NCBI RefSeq assembly: GCF_002086515.1
Contig: NZ_MVHH01000029.1
Span: forward strand, 1-56,105
Direction of reading: 5' to 3'
Length of the DNA: 56,105 nt
DNA from: Mycolicibacter arupensis
GTDB lineage: Bacteria; Actinomycetota; Actinomycetes; Mycobacteriales; Mycobacteriaceae
Positions 12,568-24,782 of the stretch are shown here, piece after piece. The notes under the pieces were generated by a model, which did no database searches, had not been told where the DNA came from, and saw nothing but the letters and a program-made list of their open reading frames with translations. A program made the translations under genes and the position numbers. Each line of letters opens with the position of its first letter. The stretch's first letter is position 1.

Positions 12568-13472
12568 GGTTGACCGTTCCTGATCGCTGTCACGAACCGG
12601 AGCCGCCCAGTCAGGTCGGGCCGGGACACTGCTTCATCGAAAAGCCCTGTGCCGCAAACGGTGCGAACGGTGACCTCTGACGTGGTGTCGTCGTGCTCGA
12701 CGACGAACAGAGCGCCCGGGCGCAGCAGCCGCCCGGCAAGGGCGGCCAGCGGCGTGATCACCGACATCCCGTCCACGCCGCCGAACAGTGCACGCTGCGG
12801 ATCATGCAGGGCCACTTCAGGATCAAGCTCGGCACCCTCGGGAATGTAGGGCGGGTTGCTGACCATCAGGTCCACCTTCCCGTCCCACTCCGACAGCACA
12901 CCGGCAGCGGTGACGTCGGCCTGGATCAATTCCACTGCCGTGCCCGCACAGTTGCGTCGCGCATACCCCAGCGCCTCTTCGGAGTCCTCGACGGCCAGCA
13001 CCCGGGCCCCGGGGAAACTCCGGGACAGTGCGATCGCCAGCGCGCCGGAGCCGGTGCAGGCGTCGACGATCACCGCATCAGAGCCGAGTTTTTGAGCCGC
13101 GCCATGGTTGACTGCCCACTCCAGCAGGGCCTCCGTCTCCGGCCGCGGGGTGAAGACGCCCGGCCCCACCTCAAGCAGCACGGGACCGAAGGCCGCGGTG
13201 CCGATCAGGTGCTGCAGCGGTATTCGCGAGCTGCGCGCGGCGACCAGGTCCCGGTATCGCTGAAAGAACTCGTCTCCGGGTGGGTCCAGCAGGGCAAGCC
13301 GGCCGCGTTCGGTGCCGGCGGCATGAGCGGCCAGCTCTTCGGCGTCGTAGCGGGCGGAGTCGATCCCGGCGTCGGCGAACAGCGCCGCGGCGGAGTCGAT
13401 GGCGTCCCGGAGTTCGATTGTCCGACTCCTTCTCATCGCTTCGCTCTGCAGCGTCGCCGGACGGAGGCTCAC
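12564..13472 (-). CDS. prmC: Peptide chain release factor N5-glutamine methyltransferase
   Basis: Methylates the Gln of the GGQ motif of release factors using SAM. The 302-aa protein has an N-terminal helical domain, the SAM site [10 protein letters not shown] at 137-146, and the catalytic NPPY at 206-209. The GTG at 13472 overlaps the prfA stop (GTGA). An alternative ATG at 13436 would remove 12 residues that M. tuberculosis HemK lacks, so the exact start is uncertain. Its substrate, RF1, is encoded by the gene just before it. Confidence 0.95.
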   Translation of the reverse strand: MSLRPATLQSEAMRRSRTIELRDAIDSAAALFADAGIDSARYDAEELAAHAAGTERGRLALLDPPGDEFFQRYRDLVAARSSRIPLQHLIGTAAFGPVLLEVGPGVFTPRPETEALLEWAVNHGAAQKLGSDAVIVDACTGSGALAIALSRSFPGARVLAVEDSEEALGYARRNCAGTAVELIQADVTAAGVLSEWDGKVDLMVSNPPYIPEGAELDPEVALHDPQRALFGGVDGMSVITPLAALAGRLLRPGALFVVEHDDTTSEVTVRTVCGTGLFDEAVSRPDLTGRLRFVTAIRNGQP

Positions 13473-14545
13473 GCCGTCCCCTGTAACCGGGTTTCCCTAT
13501 CGGCGGCTGCCAGCGCGTCGAACATCGGGTCGAGATCCCCATCGAGGACCTGGTCGAGGTTGTGCGCCTTGTAACCGATGCGGTGGTCGGTGATCCGGTT
13601 CTCCGGGAAGTTGTAGGTGCGGATGCGCTCGCTGCGGTCCACGGTGCGGATCTGGCTGGCACGGTCGGCGGAGGCGTCGGCCTGCGCCTGCTCCTCGGCC
13701 ACGGCCTGCAGCCGAGCGGCCAGGACCTGCAGCGCACGCGCCTTGTTCTGCAGCTGCGACCGCTCGTTCTGACAGGTCACGACGATCCCGGTCGGCAGAT
13801 GGGTGATCCGCACCGCAGAGTCGGTGGTGTTGACCCCCTGGCCGCCCTTGCCCGAGGAGCGATAGACGTCGATGCGCAGATCCGACTCATCGATGGCGAC
13901 CTCGGCCACCTCTTCGGGTTCGGGGTAGACCAAAACCCCGGCCGCAGAGGTGTGCACGCGACCCTGCGATTCGGTGACCGGGACCCGCTGCACGCGGTGC
14001 ACGCCGCCCTCGAACTTCATCCGCGACCACACGCCGTCGGCGCTGTCGCCCTTGCTGGCGATGGTCAAGGTGGCGTCCTTGTAGCCGCCGAGGTCCGAGG
14101 TGGTCTCGTCGAGGATCGTGACCTTCCAGCCCTGACGCTCGGCGTAGCGGATGTACATCCGGGCCAGATCGGCGGCGAACAGCGCCGACTCTTCACCGCC
14201 TTCGCCGGATTTGACCTCCAGCACGATGTCGTCGGCGTCATGCGGATCGCGCGGCGCCAGCATGTCGGTGAGCGCGGTGTCCAGCTCGACGACATGGGTT
14301 TCCAGCTCGCGGACCTCGTCGGCGAAAGACGAATCGTCGGCAGCCAGTTCTCGCGCCGCCTCCAAGTCGCCGCGGGCGGCCTCGAGTTTGCGATGAGTGG
14401 CCACAATGGGCGCCAACTGCGCAAAGCGCCGCCCGGCTCGGCGCGCCTCAGCCGGATCGTTGTGCAGTTCGGGATCGGACAACTGCGTTTCCAGGGCGGC
14501 GTGTTCAGCCAGCAGGGCGTCGATCCCCTGGGTGCTTTGGGTCAT
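13469..14545 (-). CDS. prfA: Peptide chain release factor 1
   Basis: Terminates translation at UAA and UAG. The 358-aa protein has the peptidyl-tRNA hydrolysis motif GGQ at 234-236 and the stop-codon reading tripeptide PVT at 189-191, which identifies RF1 rather than RF2 (which has SPF). Its stop overlaps the start of prmC, the enzyme that methylates its GGQ. A strong hairpin lies between it and rpmE, so it may have its own promoter. Confidence 0.98.
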   Translation of the reverse strand: MTQSTQGIDALLAEHAALETQLSDPELHNDPAEARRAGRRFAQLAPIVATHRKLEAARGDLEAARELAADDSSFADEVRELETHVVELDTALTDMLAPRDPHDADDIVLEVKSGEGGEESALFAADLARMYIRYAERQGWKVTILDETTSDLGGYKDATLTIASKGDSADGVWSRMKFEGGVHRVQRVPVTESQGRVHTSAAGVLVYPEPEEVAEVAIDESDLRIDVYRSSGKGGQGVNTTDSAVRITHLPTGIVVTCQNERSQLQNKARALQVLAARLQAVAEEQAQADASADRASQIRTVDRSERIRTYNFPENRITDHRIGYKAHNLDQVLDGDLDPMFDALAAADRETRLQGTA

Positions 14546-14570
14546 CTCACCTCCATCCCCGAACGCACGC

Positions 14571-14608
14571 CGACGCCCGGATGACGTGCTGGCACGTTCC
14601 GGGCGTCG
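14571..14608 (-). terminator. Hairpin between rpmE and prfA
   Basis: Perfect 10-base arms CGACGCCCGG (14571-14580) and CCGGGCGTCG (14599-14608), with an inner 6-base pair ACGTGC/GCACGT, form a nearly continuous GC-rich stem 10 bases past the rpmE stop. There is no T tract, as is common for mycobacterial hairpins. It could terminate or attenuate rpmE transcription, or protect the rpmE 3' end. Confidence 0.65.
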
Positions 14609-14617
14609 GTGAGGGAA

Positions 14618-14851
14618 CTACTTGTCGGCGGTCGCTGCGCCGGCGTTGCGCTTGCCGTAGCGCTTCTCGAAGCGCGCGACCCGGCCGCCGCTGTCGAGGA
14701 TCTTCTGCTTGCCGGTGTAGAACGGGTGGCACTGCGAGCAGACCTCGACCACGATGTGGCCGCTCTCCTTGGTGCTGCGGGTGGTGAAGCTGTTGCCACA
14801 ACCGCAGACCACGGTGGTCTCGCCGTAGGCAGGGTGAATGCCAGTTTTCAT
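14618..14851 (-). CDS. rpmE: 50S ribosomal protein L31, zinc-binding form
   Basis: A 77-aa large-subunit ribosomal protein. The four zinc ligands C16, C18, C38 and C41 ([19 protein letters not shown]) are all present, so this is the C+ form, whose counterpart lacking Cys is usually made under zinc starvation from another locus. The conserved [18 protein letters not shown] block follows. It lies between rho and prfA as in other mycobacteria. Confidence 0.98.
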   Translation of the reverse strand: MKTGIHPAYGETTVVCGCGNSFTTRSTKESGHIVVEVCSQCHPFYTGKQKILDSGGRVARFEKRYGKRNAGAATADK

Positions 14852-15074
14852 GATGTCCTCTTCATTCGTTGGCCGCCGGGTCGCCCGCCTTCGAAGTGGA
14901 GGCGAACGTGAACCGGAACCTGAGGTGGTTGATTATGCCAGCTGCGCTGTCGCCCCCCAAAACGCCGGGAGCGGCGTTCGCATTCCTGGGGGCTGAGCCT
15001 GAGCTTGCAGCCACGGCTGTGGAAGCGGTAGCGGCCACAGCCCTGACGGCAATCTCGACGCTGGACAACCTCGG
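14852..15074. other. rho-rpmE intergenic region
   Basis: A 223-base gap between the rho stop and rpmE. It holds the rho-distal hairpin described separately and a GAGGACATC Shine-Dalgarno-like segment just before the rpmE ATG. A 68-codon Ala/Ser-rich reading frame on the minus strand has no recognisable features and is not called as a gene. Confidence 0.6.
15015..15042 (-). terminator. Hairpin downstream of rho
   Basis: Arms GGCTGTGG (15015-15022) and CCACAGCC (15035-15042) are perfect complements with a 12-base loop, 33 bases past the rho stop. GC-rich and without a T tract; a candidate 3' end or attenuation site before rpmE. Confidence 0.5.
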
Positions 15075-17111
15075 TCAGTCGTTGTCCATTCCCGGCGTGG
15101 TCTTGGAGACCTGCACCAGGAACTCGTAGTTGTTCTTGGTCTTGCGCAGCTGGCTCATCAACAGGTCGATGGCCTGGTGCGAGTCCAGCCCCGACAGCAG
15201 GCGGCGCAGCTTGTGCACGATCGCGAACTCATCCGGCGAGAGCAGCAGCTCGTCCTTACGGGTGCCGGACGGGTTGACGTCCACGGCCGGGAACACCCGG
15301 CGTTCGGCGATCTTGCGGTCCAGCTTGAGCTCGGCGTTACCGGTGCCCTTGAACTCCTCGAAGATCACCGTGTCGCCGGTGGAACCGGTCTCCACCATCG
15401 CGGTGGCGATGATGGTCAGCGAGCCGCCGTTCTCGATGTTGCGGGCCGCGCCCAGGAACCGCTTGGGCGGATACAGCGCGGTGGAGTCCACACCACCGGA
15501 CAGGATGCGGCCCGACGCCGGCGAGGCGTTGTTGTAGGCACGACCCAGTCGGGTGATCGAGTCCAGCAGCACGACAACGTCCTTGCCCTGCTCCACCAGA
15601 CGCTTGGCCCGCTCGATGGCCAGCTCGGCGGCCTGGGTGTGGTCCGACGGCGGCCGGTCGAAGGTCGAGGCAATGACCTCGCCCTTGACCGAACGCTGCA
15701 TGTCGGTGACCTCTTCAGGGCGCTCATCGACCAGCACCACCATCAGGTGGCATTCGGGGTTGTTGCGGGTGATCGCGTTGGCGATGTCCTGCATGATCGT
15801 GGTCTTACCGGCCTTGGGCGGCGACACGATCAGCGCGCGCTGTCCCTTGCCGATCGGCATGATCAGGTCGATGACGCGGGTGGTCAGCTTGTCCCCCGAG
15901 GTCTCCAAGCGCAGCCGCTGGTTCGGGTACAGCGGGGTCAGCTTGGTGAAGTCCGGACGATTCCGGGCCTCCTCAACCGGTCCGCCGTTGACCGAGTCCA
16001 GCCGCACCAGCGGGTTGAACTTCTGCCGCTGGTTGGGCTGGTCGCCGTCGCGGGCCACCCGCACCGCGCCGGTCACCGCGTCGCCGCGGCGCAGGCCGTT
16101 CTTGCGGACCATGTTCATCGAGACGTAGACGTCGTTGGGTCCGGCCAGGTAGCCCGACGTGCGCACGAACGCGTAGTTGTCCAGCACGTCGAGGATGCCG
16201 GCGACCGGCTGGACGACGTCGTCTTCACGCAGCTCGGCGTCGCCACCGGCCCCGCCGCCCTCGCCGCCGCGCTCGCCACGGCGACGCCGGTCACGGAAAC
16301 GCCGGCCGCGGCGGCCACCGCGGCCTTCGTCGTCGTCGCCTCCGCGGTTGCCCTGCTCGCCGCCTTGGTCGTCGTTCTTGGACTGAGCGGACTCGTCGGC
16401 CTTGCCGTCATTCTTGGCGCCGTCACGCTCACGGCGTCCGCCGGACTGCTCGCCCTTGTCCGCCTTCTCGGCCTTCTCGGCCTTGTCAGCCTTGTCTGTC
16501 TTCTCGGCCTTGTCTTCGGCTCGGTCCTGTTTGCCGGACTCACCCTGGGGGGCATCCTCGGCGGGGTTGTCCTGCCCGGCCGCCTTGTCGGACTCGGCCG
16601 ACTTGTCGGACTCCGCACCATTGGCCGCGGGGGCGCCGGTCGAACGGCTGGCGCCACGGCGTTCACGACGACGAGGTGCTCCCTGGGCCTCTGATGCGTC
16701 GGCCTGGGCCGTCTCGGCACCGTTGGTGGCGCCGTTGGTGGCCGGCTCGGCGGCGGGCTGAGCGGCCGGCGCGTCGCTGCCACCGCTGTTAACCTCGCGG
16801 ATGGCGGCGATCAGTTCGCTCTTGCGCATCCCCGAGGAACCCTTGACGCCCACGCGGTTGGCCAGGGCCCGCAGCTCAGGCAGCACCATCGACGACAGGG
16901 CCGCATCGGTGGCGGCTGCGCCGTTGTCGGGCGCGGGGGCGGGTGCGGACTCGGTGACGACCGGGGCCGGGGTTGCTTCTTCCGGGGCGGACGGCGCGGC
17001 GTCACTACCGCCGGCAGCCACGTCCGTGCTGGTCTCGGGAGTGCTCGGGGGGGTCGACAGCGATTCCTGGTCGGTGCTGCCTTCAGCCGCGAAGAGGTCC
17101 GTTTCGGTCAC
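15075..17111 (-). CDS. rho: Transcription termination factor Rho, with long insert
   Basis: Hexameric RNA helicase that terminates transcription. GTG at 17111 is chosen because AGAAAGGAAA lies about 5 bases upstream and TETDLF matches the mycobacterial N-terminus. The 678-aa protein has the N-terminal helical domain (about 75-110, MVLPELRALANRVGV), a low-complexity insert at about 110-290 rich in Lys, Glu, Asp, Ala, then Gly/Arg, then the cold-shock RNA-binding domain (about 300 on) and the ATPase core with Walker A SPPKAGKTT at 430-438. The insert makes it longer than M. tuberculosis Rho (about 602 aa, from memory). Confidence 0.97.
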   Translation of the reverse strand: MTETDLFAAEGSTDQESLSTPPSTPETSTDVAAGGSDAAPSAPEEATPAPVVTESAPAPAPDNGAAATDAALSSMVLPELRALANRVGVKGSSGMRKSELIAAIREVNSGGSDAPAAQPAAEPATNGATNGAETAQADASEAQGAPRRRERRGASRSTGAPAANGAESDKSAESDKAAGQDNPAEDAPQGESGKQDRAEDKAEKTDKADKAEKAEKADKGEQSGGRRERDGAKNDGKADESAQSKNDDQGGEQGNRGGDDDEGRGGRRGRRFRDRRRRGERGGEGGGAGGDAELREDDVVQPVAGILDVLDNYAFVRTSGYLAGPNDVYVSMNMVRKNGLRRGDAVTGAVRVARDGDQPNQRQKFNPLVRLDSVNGGPVEEARNRPDFTKLTPLYPNQRLRLETSGDKLTTRVIDLIMPIGKGQRALIVSPPKAGKTTIMQDIANAITRNNPECHLMVVLVDERPEEVTDMQRSVKGEVIASTFDRPPSDHTQAAELAIERAKRLVEQGKDVVVLLDSITRLGRAYNNASPASGRILSGGVDSTALYPPKRFLGAARNIENGGSLTIIATAMVETGSTGDTVIFEEFKGTGNAELKLDRKIAERRVFPAVDVNPSGTRKDELLLSPDEFAIVHKLRRLLSGLDSHQAIDLLMSQLRKTKNNYEFLVQVSKTTPGMDND

Positions 17112-17328
17112 GGATTTCCTTTCTTCCCTCGTCGGTTCTCTCACGCGAGGGGCTTGGTTGCAATCAGCGGACTCGCCGAGTGCGTGTCACCGTCGACTGT
17201 TTTAACGGTGTTACCCGAATAGACGGCGTCATAACGCAAACCGTCAACTTCGGGAAGAATTTGGTGGCATCCCGTTTGACATTGCAGTCTGATTCAGGTG
17301 CTAATGCCGCGAATGCGGGACGGGACCG

Positions 17329-17357
17329 AGGATAGCCCGCTTCTGTGCTCGACGCAA
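17329..17357 (-). promoter_or_regulatory. Probable rho promoter
   Basis: The minus strand has TTGCGT (17352-17357) and TATCCT (17329-17334) separated by 17 bases. Transcription from here would give a 5' leader of about 210 bases before the rho start codon. A long leader fits the autogenous control of rho known in other bacteria, but that is inference here. Confidence 0.5.
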
Positions 17358-17377
17358 CAGACGGCGCCCGGCGCGCC

Positions 17378-19403
<2,026 letters not shown>

Positions 19404-19407
<4 letters not shown>

Positions 19408-20738
19408 TGGTCTGTTCCTTCCAGGCGTAGCACGCTGGCGATCCGCTGGACTGCGTCCAGCTCAGCCAGTGCTGCAACGGTTTTCGACAATGCCGCGTCG
19501 GCGGCCCGGTGGGTGACCACCACGATGCGCGCACCGATTAGGTGACCTTCACCGTCGGCCACGCCCTCTTGACGCACCTCGGCGATGCTCACCCCGTGGG
19601 CGGCGAACTCCGCCGCCACGGTAGACAGCACGCCGGGCTTGTCGGCGACGTCCATGCTCACGTAGTAGCGGGTCTGCACGTCGCCGATCGGCGCGATGGC
19701 CAATTCGGCGTACTTGGACTCGCGCGGCCCACGCCCACCCTGGACCCGATTGCGGGCCGCCATCACCAGGTCACCGGTGACCGCCGATGCGGTGGGGGCA
19801 CCCCCGGCGCCCTGGCCGTAGAACATCAGCCGGCCGGCGGCCTCAGCCTCGACCACCACCGCGTTGAACGCTCCGTTGACCGTGGCCAACGGGTGGGTCA
19901 GCGGCACCAAAGCCGGATATACCCGGGCCGAAACCCGCTGCTGCCCATCACTTCCGGTGATGCGCTCGCAGATGGCCAGCAATTTGATGGTGCAGCCCAA
20001 TGCGCGCGCCGAGGTGAAGTCCACCGGGCTGATCCCGGTGATGCCCTCGCGATAGACGTCATCGGCCGTCACCCGGGTGTGGAAGGCGATCGAGGCCAGA
20101 ATGGCGGCCTTGGCCGCGGCGTCATAGCCCTCGACATCGGCGGTCGGGTCGGCCTCGGCGTAGCCCAGCGCACTCGCGTCGGCCAGCGCGCTGGTGTAGT
20201 CGGCTCCGGTGGAGTCCATTTCGGACAGGATGTAGTTGGTGGTGCCGTTGACGATGCCGGCCACCCGCAGCACGGTGTCACCGGCCAGCGACTGGATCAG
20301 CGGCCGAATCACCGGGATGGCACCGGCGACGCTGGCCTCGAAGTACATGTCCACCCGCGCGTTCTCGGCTGCCTCGGCCAGCTCGCCGGTGGACCGCGAC
20401 AGCAGCGCCTTGTTGGCGGTGACGACGGACTTGCCGTGCGCAATCGCCGTCAGGATCGCCTTGCGGGCCGGTTCGACCGGACCCATCAACTCGACAACGA
20501 TGTCGACGTCGCTGCGCGACACCAGAGCGTCGATGTCGTCGGTGAGCAATTCCTGCGGCACGCCGCGATCGGCGGCCACCCGGCGCACCCCGACACCACG
20601 CAGCACCAGTGGCGCACCGATGCGTGCGGCCAGGTCATCAGCGCTGGACTCAAGAATGCGGACCACTTCGGCGCCGACGTTGCCCAAGCCGAGAACGGCG
20701 ACCCCGACGGGGGCTCCGGACACCTGCGAAACGGACAC
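19404..20738 (-). CDS. hom: Homoserine dehydrogenase
   Basis: Reduces aspartate semialdehyde to homoserine with NAD(P)H. The 444-aa protein has the Rossmann motif GLGNVG at 17-22, the catalytic-domain segments [15 protein letters not shown] and [19 protein letters not shown], and a C-terminal ACT domain (about 358-440, [14 protein letters not shown]) that in this family gives feedback inhibition by threonine. The GTG start shares one base with the lysA stop. Called thrA in M. tuberculosis annotation. Confidence 0.97.
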
Positions 20739-22168
20739 TAGCTACCCACCTCCAGGCTGATCAGGTCTTCGACGGTCTCCCGGCGCAGCATAAGGCGCGC
20801 TTTCCCATCGCGTACCGCCACCACCGCCGGGCGGGTGAGCAGGTTGTACCGGCTCGACATCGAGTAACAGTAGGCGCCGGTGGCGGCCACAGCGATCAGG
20901 TCGCCGGGAACCATGCCGTGGGGCACCCAGGTGTCGCGGACGATGATGTCGCCGCTCTCGCAGTGCTTGCCGACGATGCGCGCCAGCTCCGGGAGGGCGT
21001 CGGAATCGTCCAGGGTGCGCGAGACCAGCCGCACGTCGTAGTGCGCGTCGTACAGCGCCGGACGGATGTTGTCGCTCATTCCACCGTCGACGCTGACGTA
21101 GCGACGGTGCGCGGTGGCGCTGACGGCGACGTCTTTGACGGTGCCCACCTCATAGAGCGTCACCGTGCCCGGCCCGGCGATGGCGCGGCCGGGCTCGACC
21201 ACTAACTGGGGCGTGGGCAGGCCGACGGCGGCGGATTCATCGCGCACGATCGCGGCGAGCTTGCCGGCCAGCTCGGCCATCGGCGGCGGGTCATCTTGCG
21301 GCAGATACGAGATGCCCAGTCCCCCACCCAGGTCGATGACGGAGAGCTGCGCGGTCTTCTCGACACCGAATTCGGCGACCACATCACGGAGCAGCCCGAT
21401 CACCCGGCGGGCGGCCAGCTCGAAGCCGGCGACGTCGAAGATCTGCGATCCGATGTGGCTGTGCAGACCGATCAGGCGCAGGTGCTCGGTGGCGAACACC
21501 CGCCGGATGGCCTCGATCGCCGCACCGCTGGCCAGTGACAGCCCGAACTTCTGATCTTCGTGGGCGGTCGAGATGAACTCGTGGGTGTGGGCCTCTACAC
21601 CCACGGTGACGCGCACCAGTACGTCTTGCACGACGCCGGCCTCCGCGGCAACGGCGTTGAGCCGGTCGATCTCGATCAGCGAGTCGAGCACGATGTGCCC
21701 GACCCCGGCGTTGACCGCAGTGGTCAGCTCGGCAACCGATTTGTTGTTGCCATGCAGGGTGATTCGCTCAGCCGGGAACCCGGCGTGCAGCGCGACCGCA
21801 AGCTCACCACCGGTTGCGACGTCCAGGCACAGGCCCTCCTGGTCGATCCAGCGCGCGATCTCACTGCACAGGAAGGCCTTGGCGGCGTAGTGCACGTTGT
21901 CGCCGCCACCGAACGCGGCGGCGATCTCGCGGCAGCGTCCCCGGAAGTCGTCCTCGTCGATGATGAACAGCGGGGTGCCGAACTCGGCGGCCAGATCGGT
22001 GACTTTCACCCCGGCGATGCTGGTGACACCGTCGGCATCACGAACTGTGTTGCGCGGCCAGACGTTCGGCGCGAGCTGCAGCAGCTGCTGCGGGGTCTGG
22101 GGCCGCGGCGGCAGGCCGTCGTGCTGGATCTCTTCGGCGTGCCGGGGACCGGCGGGGTGGACGTTCAC
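20738..22168 (-). CDS. lysA: Diaminopimelate decarboxylase
   Basis: PLP enzyme that makes lysine from meso-diaminopimelate. Motifs: the PLP lysine Lys97 in [32 protein letters not shown], and [12 protein letters not shown]. The GTG at 22168 is chosen because it overlaps the argS stop (GTGA) and gives 476 aa; a start further downstream giving about 447 aa, as in M. tuberculosis, cannot be excluded since the first 30 residues are not conserved. Confidence 0.96.
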   Translation of the reverse strand: MNVHPAGPRHAEEIQHDGLPPRPQTPQQLLQLAPNVWPRNTVRDADGVTSIAGVKVTDLAAEFGTPLFIIDEDDFRGRCREIAAAFGGGDNVHYAAKAFLCSEIARWIDQEGLCLDVATGGELAVALHAGFPAERITLHGNNKSVAELTTAVNAGVGHIVLDSLIEIDRLNAVAAEAGVVQDVLVRVTVGVEAHTHEFISTAHEDQKFGLSLASGAAIEAIRRVFATEHLRLIGLHSHIGSQIFDVAGFELAARRVIGLLRDVVAEFGVEKTAQLSVIDLGGGLGISYLPQDDPPPMAELAGKLAAIVRDESAAVGLPTPQLVVEPGRAIAGPGTVTLYEVGTVKDVAVSATAHRRYVSVDGGMSDNIRPALYDAHYDVRLVSRTLDDSDALPELARIVGKHCESGDIIVRDTWVPHGMVPGDLIAVAATGAYCYSMSSRYNLLTRPAVVAVRDGKARLMLRRETVEDLISLEVGS

Positions 22169-23811
22169 ATGCGCTCCGGTGCGCTCACGCCGAGGATGTC
22201 CAGCCCATTGGCTATCACCTGGCGGGTGGCCTGACACAACGCAAGCCGCGCGGCGTGCAGATCGCCCGGCTCCTCATCGCCCTGGGGCAGCACTCGGCAG
22301 CTGTCGTAGAACCGGTGGTAGTCACCGGCCAGGTCTTCGAGGTACCGGCACACTCGGTGCGGTTCACGCAGTGCAGCAGCGGTTTCCAGCACCCGGGGGA
22401 ACTCGCCCAGGTTGCGGATCAGCGCGCCTTCCTTCTCGTGGTCCAGCAACCCCAGGTTGGCGGTGGCGGGCTCCAGTCCCAGGTCGGCGGCGTTGCGGGC
22501 CAGCGCGCACAGCCGGGCGTGCGCGTATTGCACGTAGTAGACCGGGTTCTCGTTGCTCGCCGAGGACCACAGCTCCAGGTCGATGTCGATGGGGCTGTCC
22601 ACCGAGGAGCGGGTCAGGCTGTAGCGGGCGGCGTCCACGCCGATGGCCTCGACCAAGTCATCGAGGGTGATGACGGTGCCGGCGCGCTTGCTCATCTTGA
22701 CCGGCTGACCGTCACGGACCAGGTTGACCATCTGGCCGATCAGCACCTCGACGGTAGCCGGGTCGTCACCGAAGGCAGCCGCGGCGGCCTTGAGCCGGGC
22801 GATGTACCCGTGGTGGTCGGCGCCGAGCATGTAGATGCACAGGTTGAAGCCGCGCTCGCGCTTGTCCAGGTAGTAGGCCAAGTCGCCGGCGATGTAGGCG
22901 GGCTTGCCGTCGCTCTTGATGACGACACGGTCCTTGTCGTCTCCGTAGGAGCTGGTGCGCAGCCAGGTGGCGCCATCTTTTTCGTAAATGTTCCCGTTGG
23001 CGCGCAATCGCTCGATGGCCTGCTCGACGCGGCCCGAGGTGTGCATGGAGTCTTCGTGGGTGAACACGTCGAAGTCGGTGCCGAACTCGTGCAGTGACTT
23101 CTTGATGTGGGTGAACATCAGGTCGACGCCGATCTCGCGGAACGTCTCCTGCGCGTCCGGACCGGTCAGGGCGTCGGGGGCCTTGGCCTGGATCTGGGCC
23201 GCGATGTCGGTGATGTAGGCCCCGGCGTAGCCGTCTTCGGGGGCCGGCTCGCCCTTGGCGGCGGCGATCAGCGAGTTGGCGAAGCGGTCGATCTGGGCAC
23301 CGTGGTCGTTGAAGTAGTACTCGCGGGTGACCGAGGCCCCCTGCGTGCTCAGCAGCCGGCCCAGCGCGTCGCCGACCGCGGCCCAGCGGGTGCCGCCGAT
23401 GTGGATGGGGCCGGTGGGGTTGGCCGAGACGAACTCCAAGTTGACATTGAGCCCGTCGAACTCCCGGGAGTGGCCGTACCCGGCGCCCGCGGTGATGATG
23501 TTGGCGACCACGGCGCCCTGCGCCGAGGCCTCGATGCGCAGGTTCACAAAGCCCGGTCCGGCGATCTCGGCGGCGGCGATGCCATCGGCCTGCGTCAGCG
23601 CCTGCGCCAGCCATCCGGCCAGCTCACGCGGGTTGACGCCCACCTTCTTGCCCAGCTGCAGAGCCAGGTTGGTGGCGTAGTCACCGTGTTCGGGGTTGCG
23701 CGGCCGCTCGACCGTCACCGTCGCGGGCAACGCGGCGGGGTCCAGGTCGTGCTCGGCCAGCACCGCGGCGGCGGTGGTCTTGAGCAATTCGGCCAGATCG
23801 GCAGGGGTCAC
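22165..23811 (-). CDS. argS: Arginyl-tRNA synthetase
   Basis: Class I synthetase charging tRNA-Arg. The 548-aa protein has the HIGH-type motif HIGG within [14 protein letters not shown], the KMSKR motif, the N-terminal arginyl additional domain, and the C-terminal DALR anticodon-binding domain ([14 protein letters not shown] segment VQYAHARLC). It starts with GTG and heads the overlapping lysine/threonine chain. A tRNA-Arg gene lies 112 bases away on the other strand. Confidence 0.97.
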   Translation of the reverse strand: MTPADLAELLKTTAAAVLAEHDLDPAALPATVTVERPRNPEHGDYATNLALQLGKKVGVNPRELAGWLAQALTQADGIAAAEIAGPGFVNLRIEASAQGAVVANIITAGAGYGHSREFDGLNVNLEFVSANPTGPIHIGGTRWAAVGDALGRLLSTQGASVTREYYFNDHGAQIDRFANSLIAAAKGEPAPEDGYAGAYITDIAAQIQAKAPDALTGPDAQETFREIGVDLMFTHIKKSLHEFGTDFDVFTHEDSMHTSGRVEQAIERLRANGNIYEKDGATWLRTSSYGDDKDRVVIKSDGKPAYIAGDLAYYLDKRERGFNLCIYMLGADHHGYIARLKAAAAAFGDDPATVEVLIGQMVNLVRDGQPVKMSKRAGTVITLDDLVEAIGVDAARYSLTRSSVDSPIDIDLELWSSASNENPVYYVQYAHARLCALARNAADLGLEPATANLGLLDHEKEGALIRNLGEFPRVLETAAALREPHRVCRYLEDLAGDYHRFYDSCRVLPQGDEEPGDLHAARLALCQATRQVIANGLDILGVSAPERM

Positions 23812-23923
23812 GAGGCCCCATCTTATGGTCTGACGTGGTCAGGCCCCGAATCCGTCCGGTTCGGGGGTCCGGGCAATGATGCGCTACTCTGTCAAAGCCC
23901 ACACGGCGCCGCATCACGCGAGC

Positions 23924-23996
23924 GCCCCCGTAGCTCAGGGGATAGAGCGTCTGCCTCCGGAGCAGAAGGCCGCAGGTTCGAATCCTGCCGGGGGCA
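23924..23996 (+). tRNA. tRNA-Arg (anticodon CCG)
   Basis: A 73-base cloverleaf. Acceptor GCCCCCG (23924-23930) pairs with CGGGGGC (23989-23995), discriminator A at 23996; the D arm is GCTC...GAGC, the anticodon stem TCTGC/GCAGA encloses loop CTCCGGA with anticodon CCG at 23957-23959, and the T arm is GCAGG/CCTGC around TTCGAAT. CCA is not encoded. It reads CGG codons, frequent in this GC-rich genome. It diverges from argS, and the variable region begins just after it. Confidence 0.98.
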
Positions 23997-24291
23997 CTTA
24001 GCTAAATTCTCCGCCTTGACGTTCAGGCGACTGTGACCTTTCGCTGGAGCAGCCACGAAAAGGCCGCCTACCCGTCTGCAACAGCCCACGGCTCGTCACA
24101 TCGACGATTCCCAGAAGTAACCCGTAGGCCCCTTTACAGGGAGTGGACGCCACCGATTTGGCAGAGTGCACCGGGGGGCGTATCTGAACTCCGTTTCTCA
24201 GGCCGTTAGTACACTTCCTGGCAGCGGGCTGCGCACGATCTGTACGCTCACGCGATTCGGCACGCATAGACGACGCAGACGGAAGACGTGT
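23997..24291. other. Non-coding stretch between tRNA-Arg and DUF732 gene
   Basis: About 295 bases with no convincing reading frame. A minus-strand frame running through the tRNA is a known artefact type. No repeat of the tRNA 3' end was found here or further right in the window, so an integrated element bounded by att sites is not shown. It must contain the tRNA 3' trailer and the DUF732 promoter. Confidence 0.5.
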
Positions 24292-24696
24292 GTGGCCAGC
24301 ATCATCAAACACGCTGGAGCGGTGGCAGCGGTGGTATCAGCGATCAGTTGTTGTGCGTCGTTGGCGGTGCTAGCCGCCCCTACCGCGTCGGCCGACAACG
24401 ACTCCTATCTCGCCGCGATGGACGCGCTTGGCGCGACTTCTGCAAAGGGCGACGACGGACTGCTGCGCACGGGCAAGTCTGCGTGCTCGATGTTGGCTCC
24501 GAGCGCCGGCCTGATGTTCGGCCGTAATCCAAACTGGGTCGCGCAGGTGATTTGGGAACAGAACCCCAGGCTCGAACGCAACGGGGCCGCCCTTCTCGTG
24601 AACGCCGCCATCGACAACTTGTGCCCCGGCGTGAACCCCCTCGGGTACGCGACGGTTGACGGTCCCGGCGATCAACCTCCACCAGCAACCCCCTAA
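24292..24696 (+). CDS. DUF732 secreted protein
   Basis: A 134-aa protein, probably exported. GTG at 24292 is chosen: GGAAG lies 6 bases upstream and the product then begins with a classic signal peptide (basic IIKH, a hydrophobic core to about residue 30, then PTASA before DNDSYL). The mature part matches the mycobacterial DUF732 pattern, with the segment YLAAMDALG, a Cys in GKSACSML and a second in NLCPG that may form a disulfide. Function of the family is unknown. A DUF732 gene in the same place in H37Rv (Rv1291c) is recalled but not checked. Confidence 0.8.
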   Translation: MASIIKHAGAVAAVVSAISCCASLAVLAAPTASADNDSYLAAMDALGATSAKGDDGLLRTGKSACSMLAPSAGLMFGRNPNWVAQVIWEQNPRLERNGAALLVNAAIDNLCPGVNPLGYATVDGPGDQPPPATP

Positions 24697-24782
24697 AGGG
24701 CATTGAGGCCAAGAGAGCTTCGGCCTCGGCCCTGCCCTCGTACTGAATTTCGCAAACCGCGGTTCACTTATACGCTCTCTCC

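Noticed and set aside
14862..15068. 68-codon Ala/Ser-rich frame between rho and rpmE
   Set aside because: No recognisable domain, no clear start signal, and it covers a probable hairpin region.
15177..16694. Plus-strand open frame of 505 codons opposite rho, with hydrophobic end
   Set aside because: The hydrophobic stretch is only the antisense of the Lys/Glu/Asp-rich Rho insert.
23892..24089. Minus-strand frame with the segment RQDSNLRPSAPEADALS across the tRNA
   Set aside because: This segment is the translation of the antisense of tRNA-Arg, a well-known false gene type.
24198..24712. Minus-strand frames opposite the DUF732 gene
   Set aside because: The plus-strand product has a signal peptide, Shine-Dalgarno and family pattern; the antisense frames have none.
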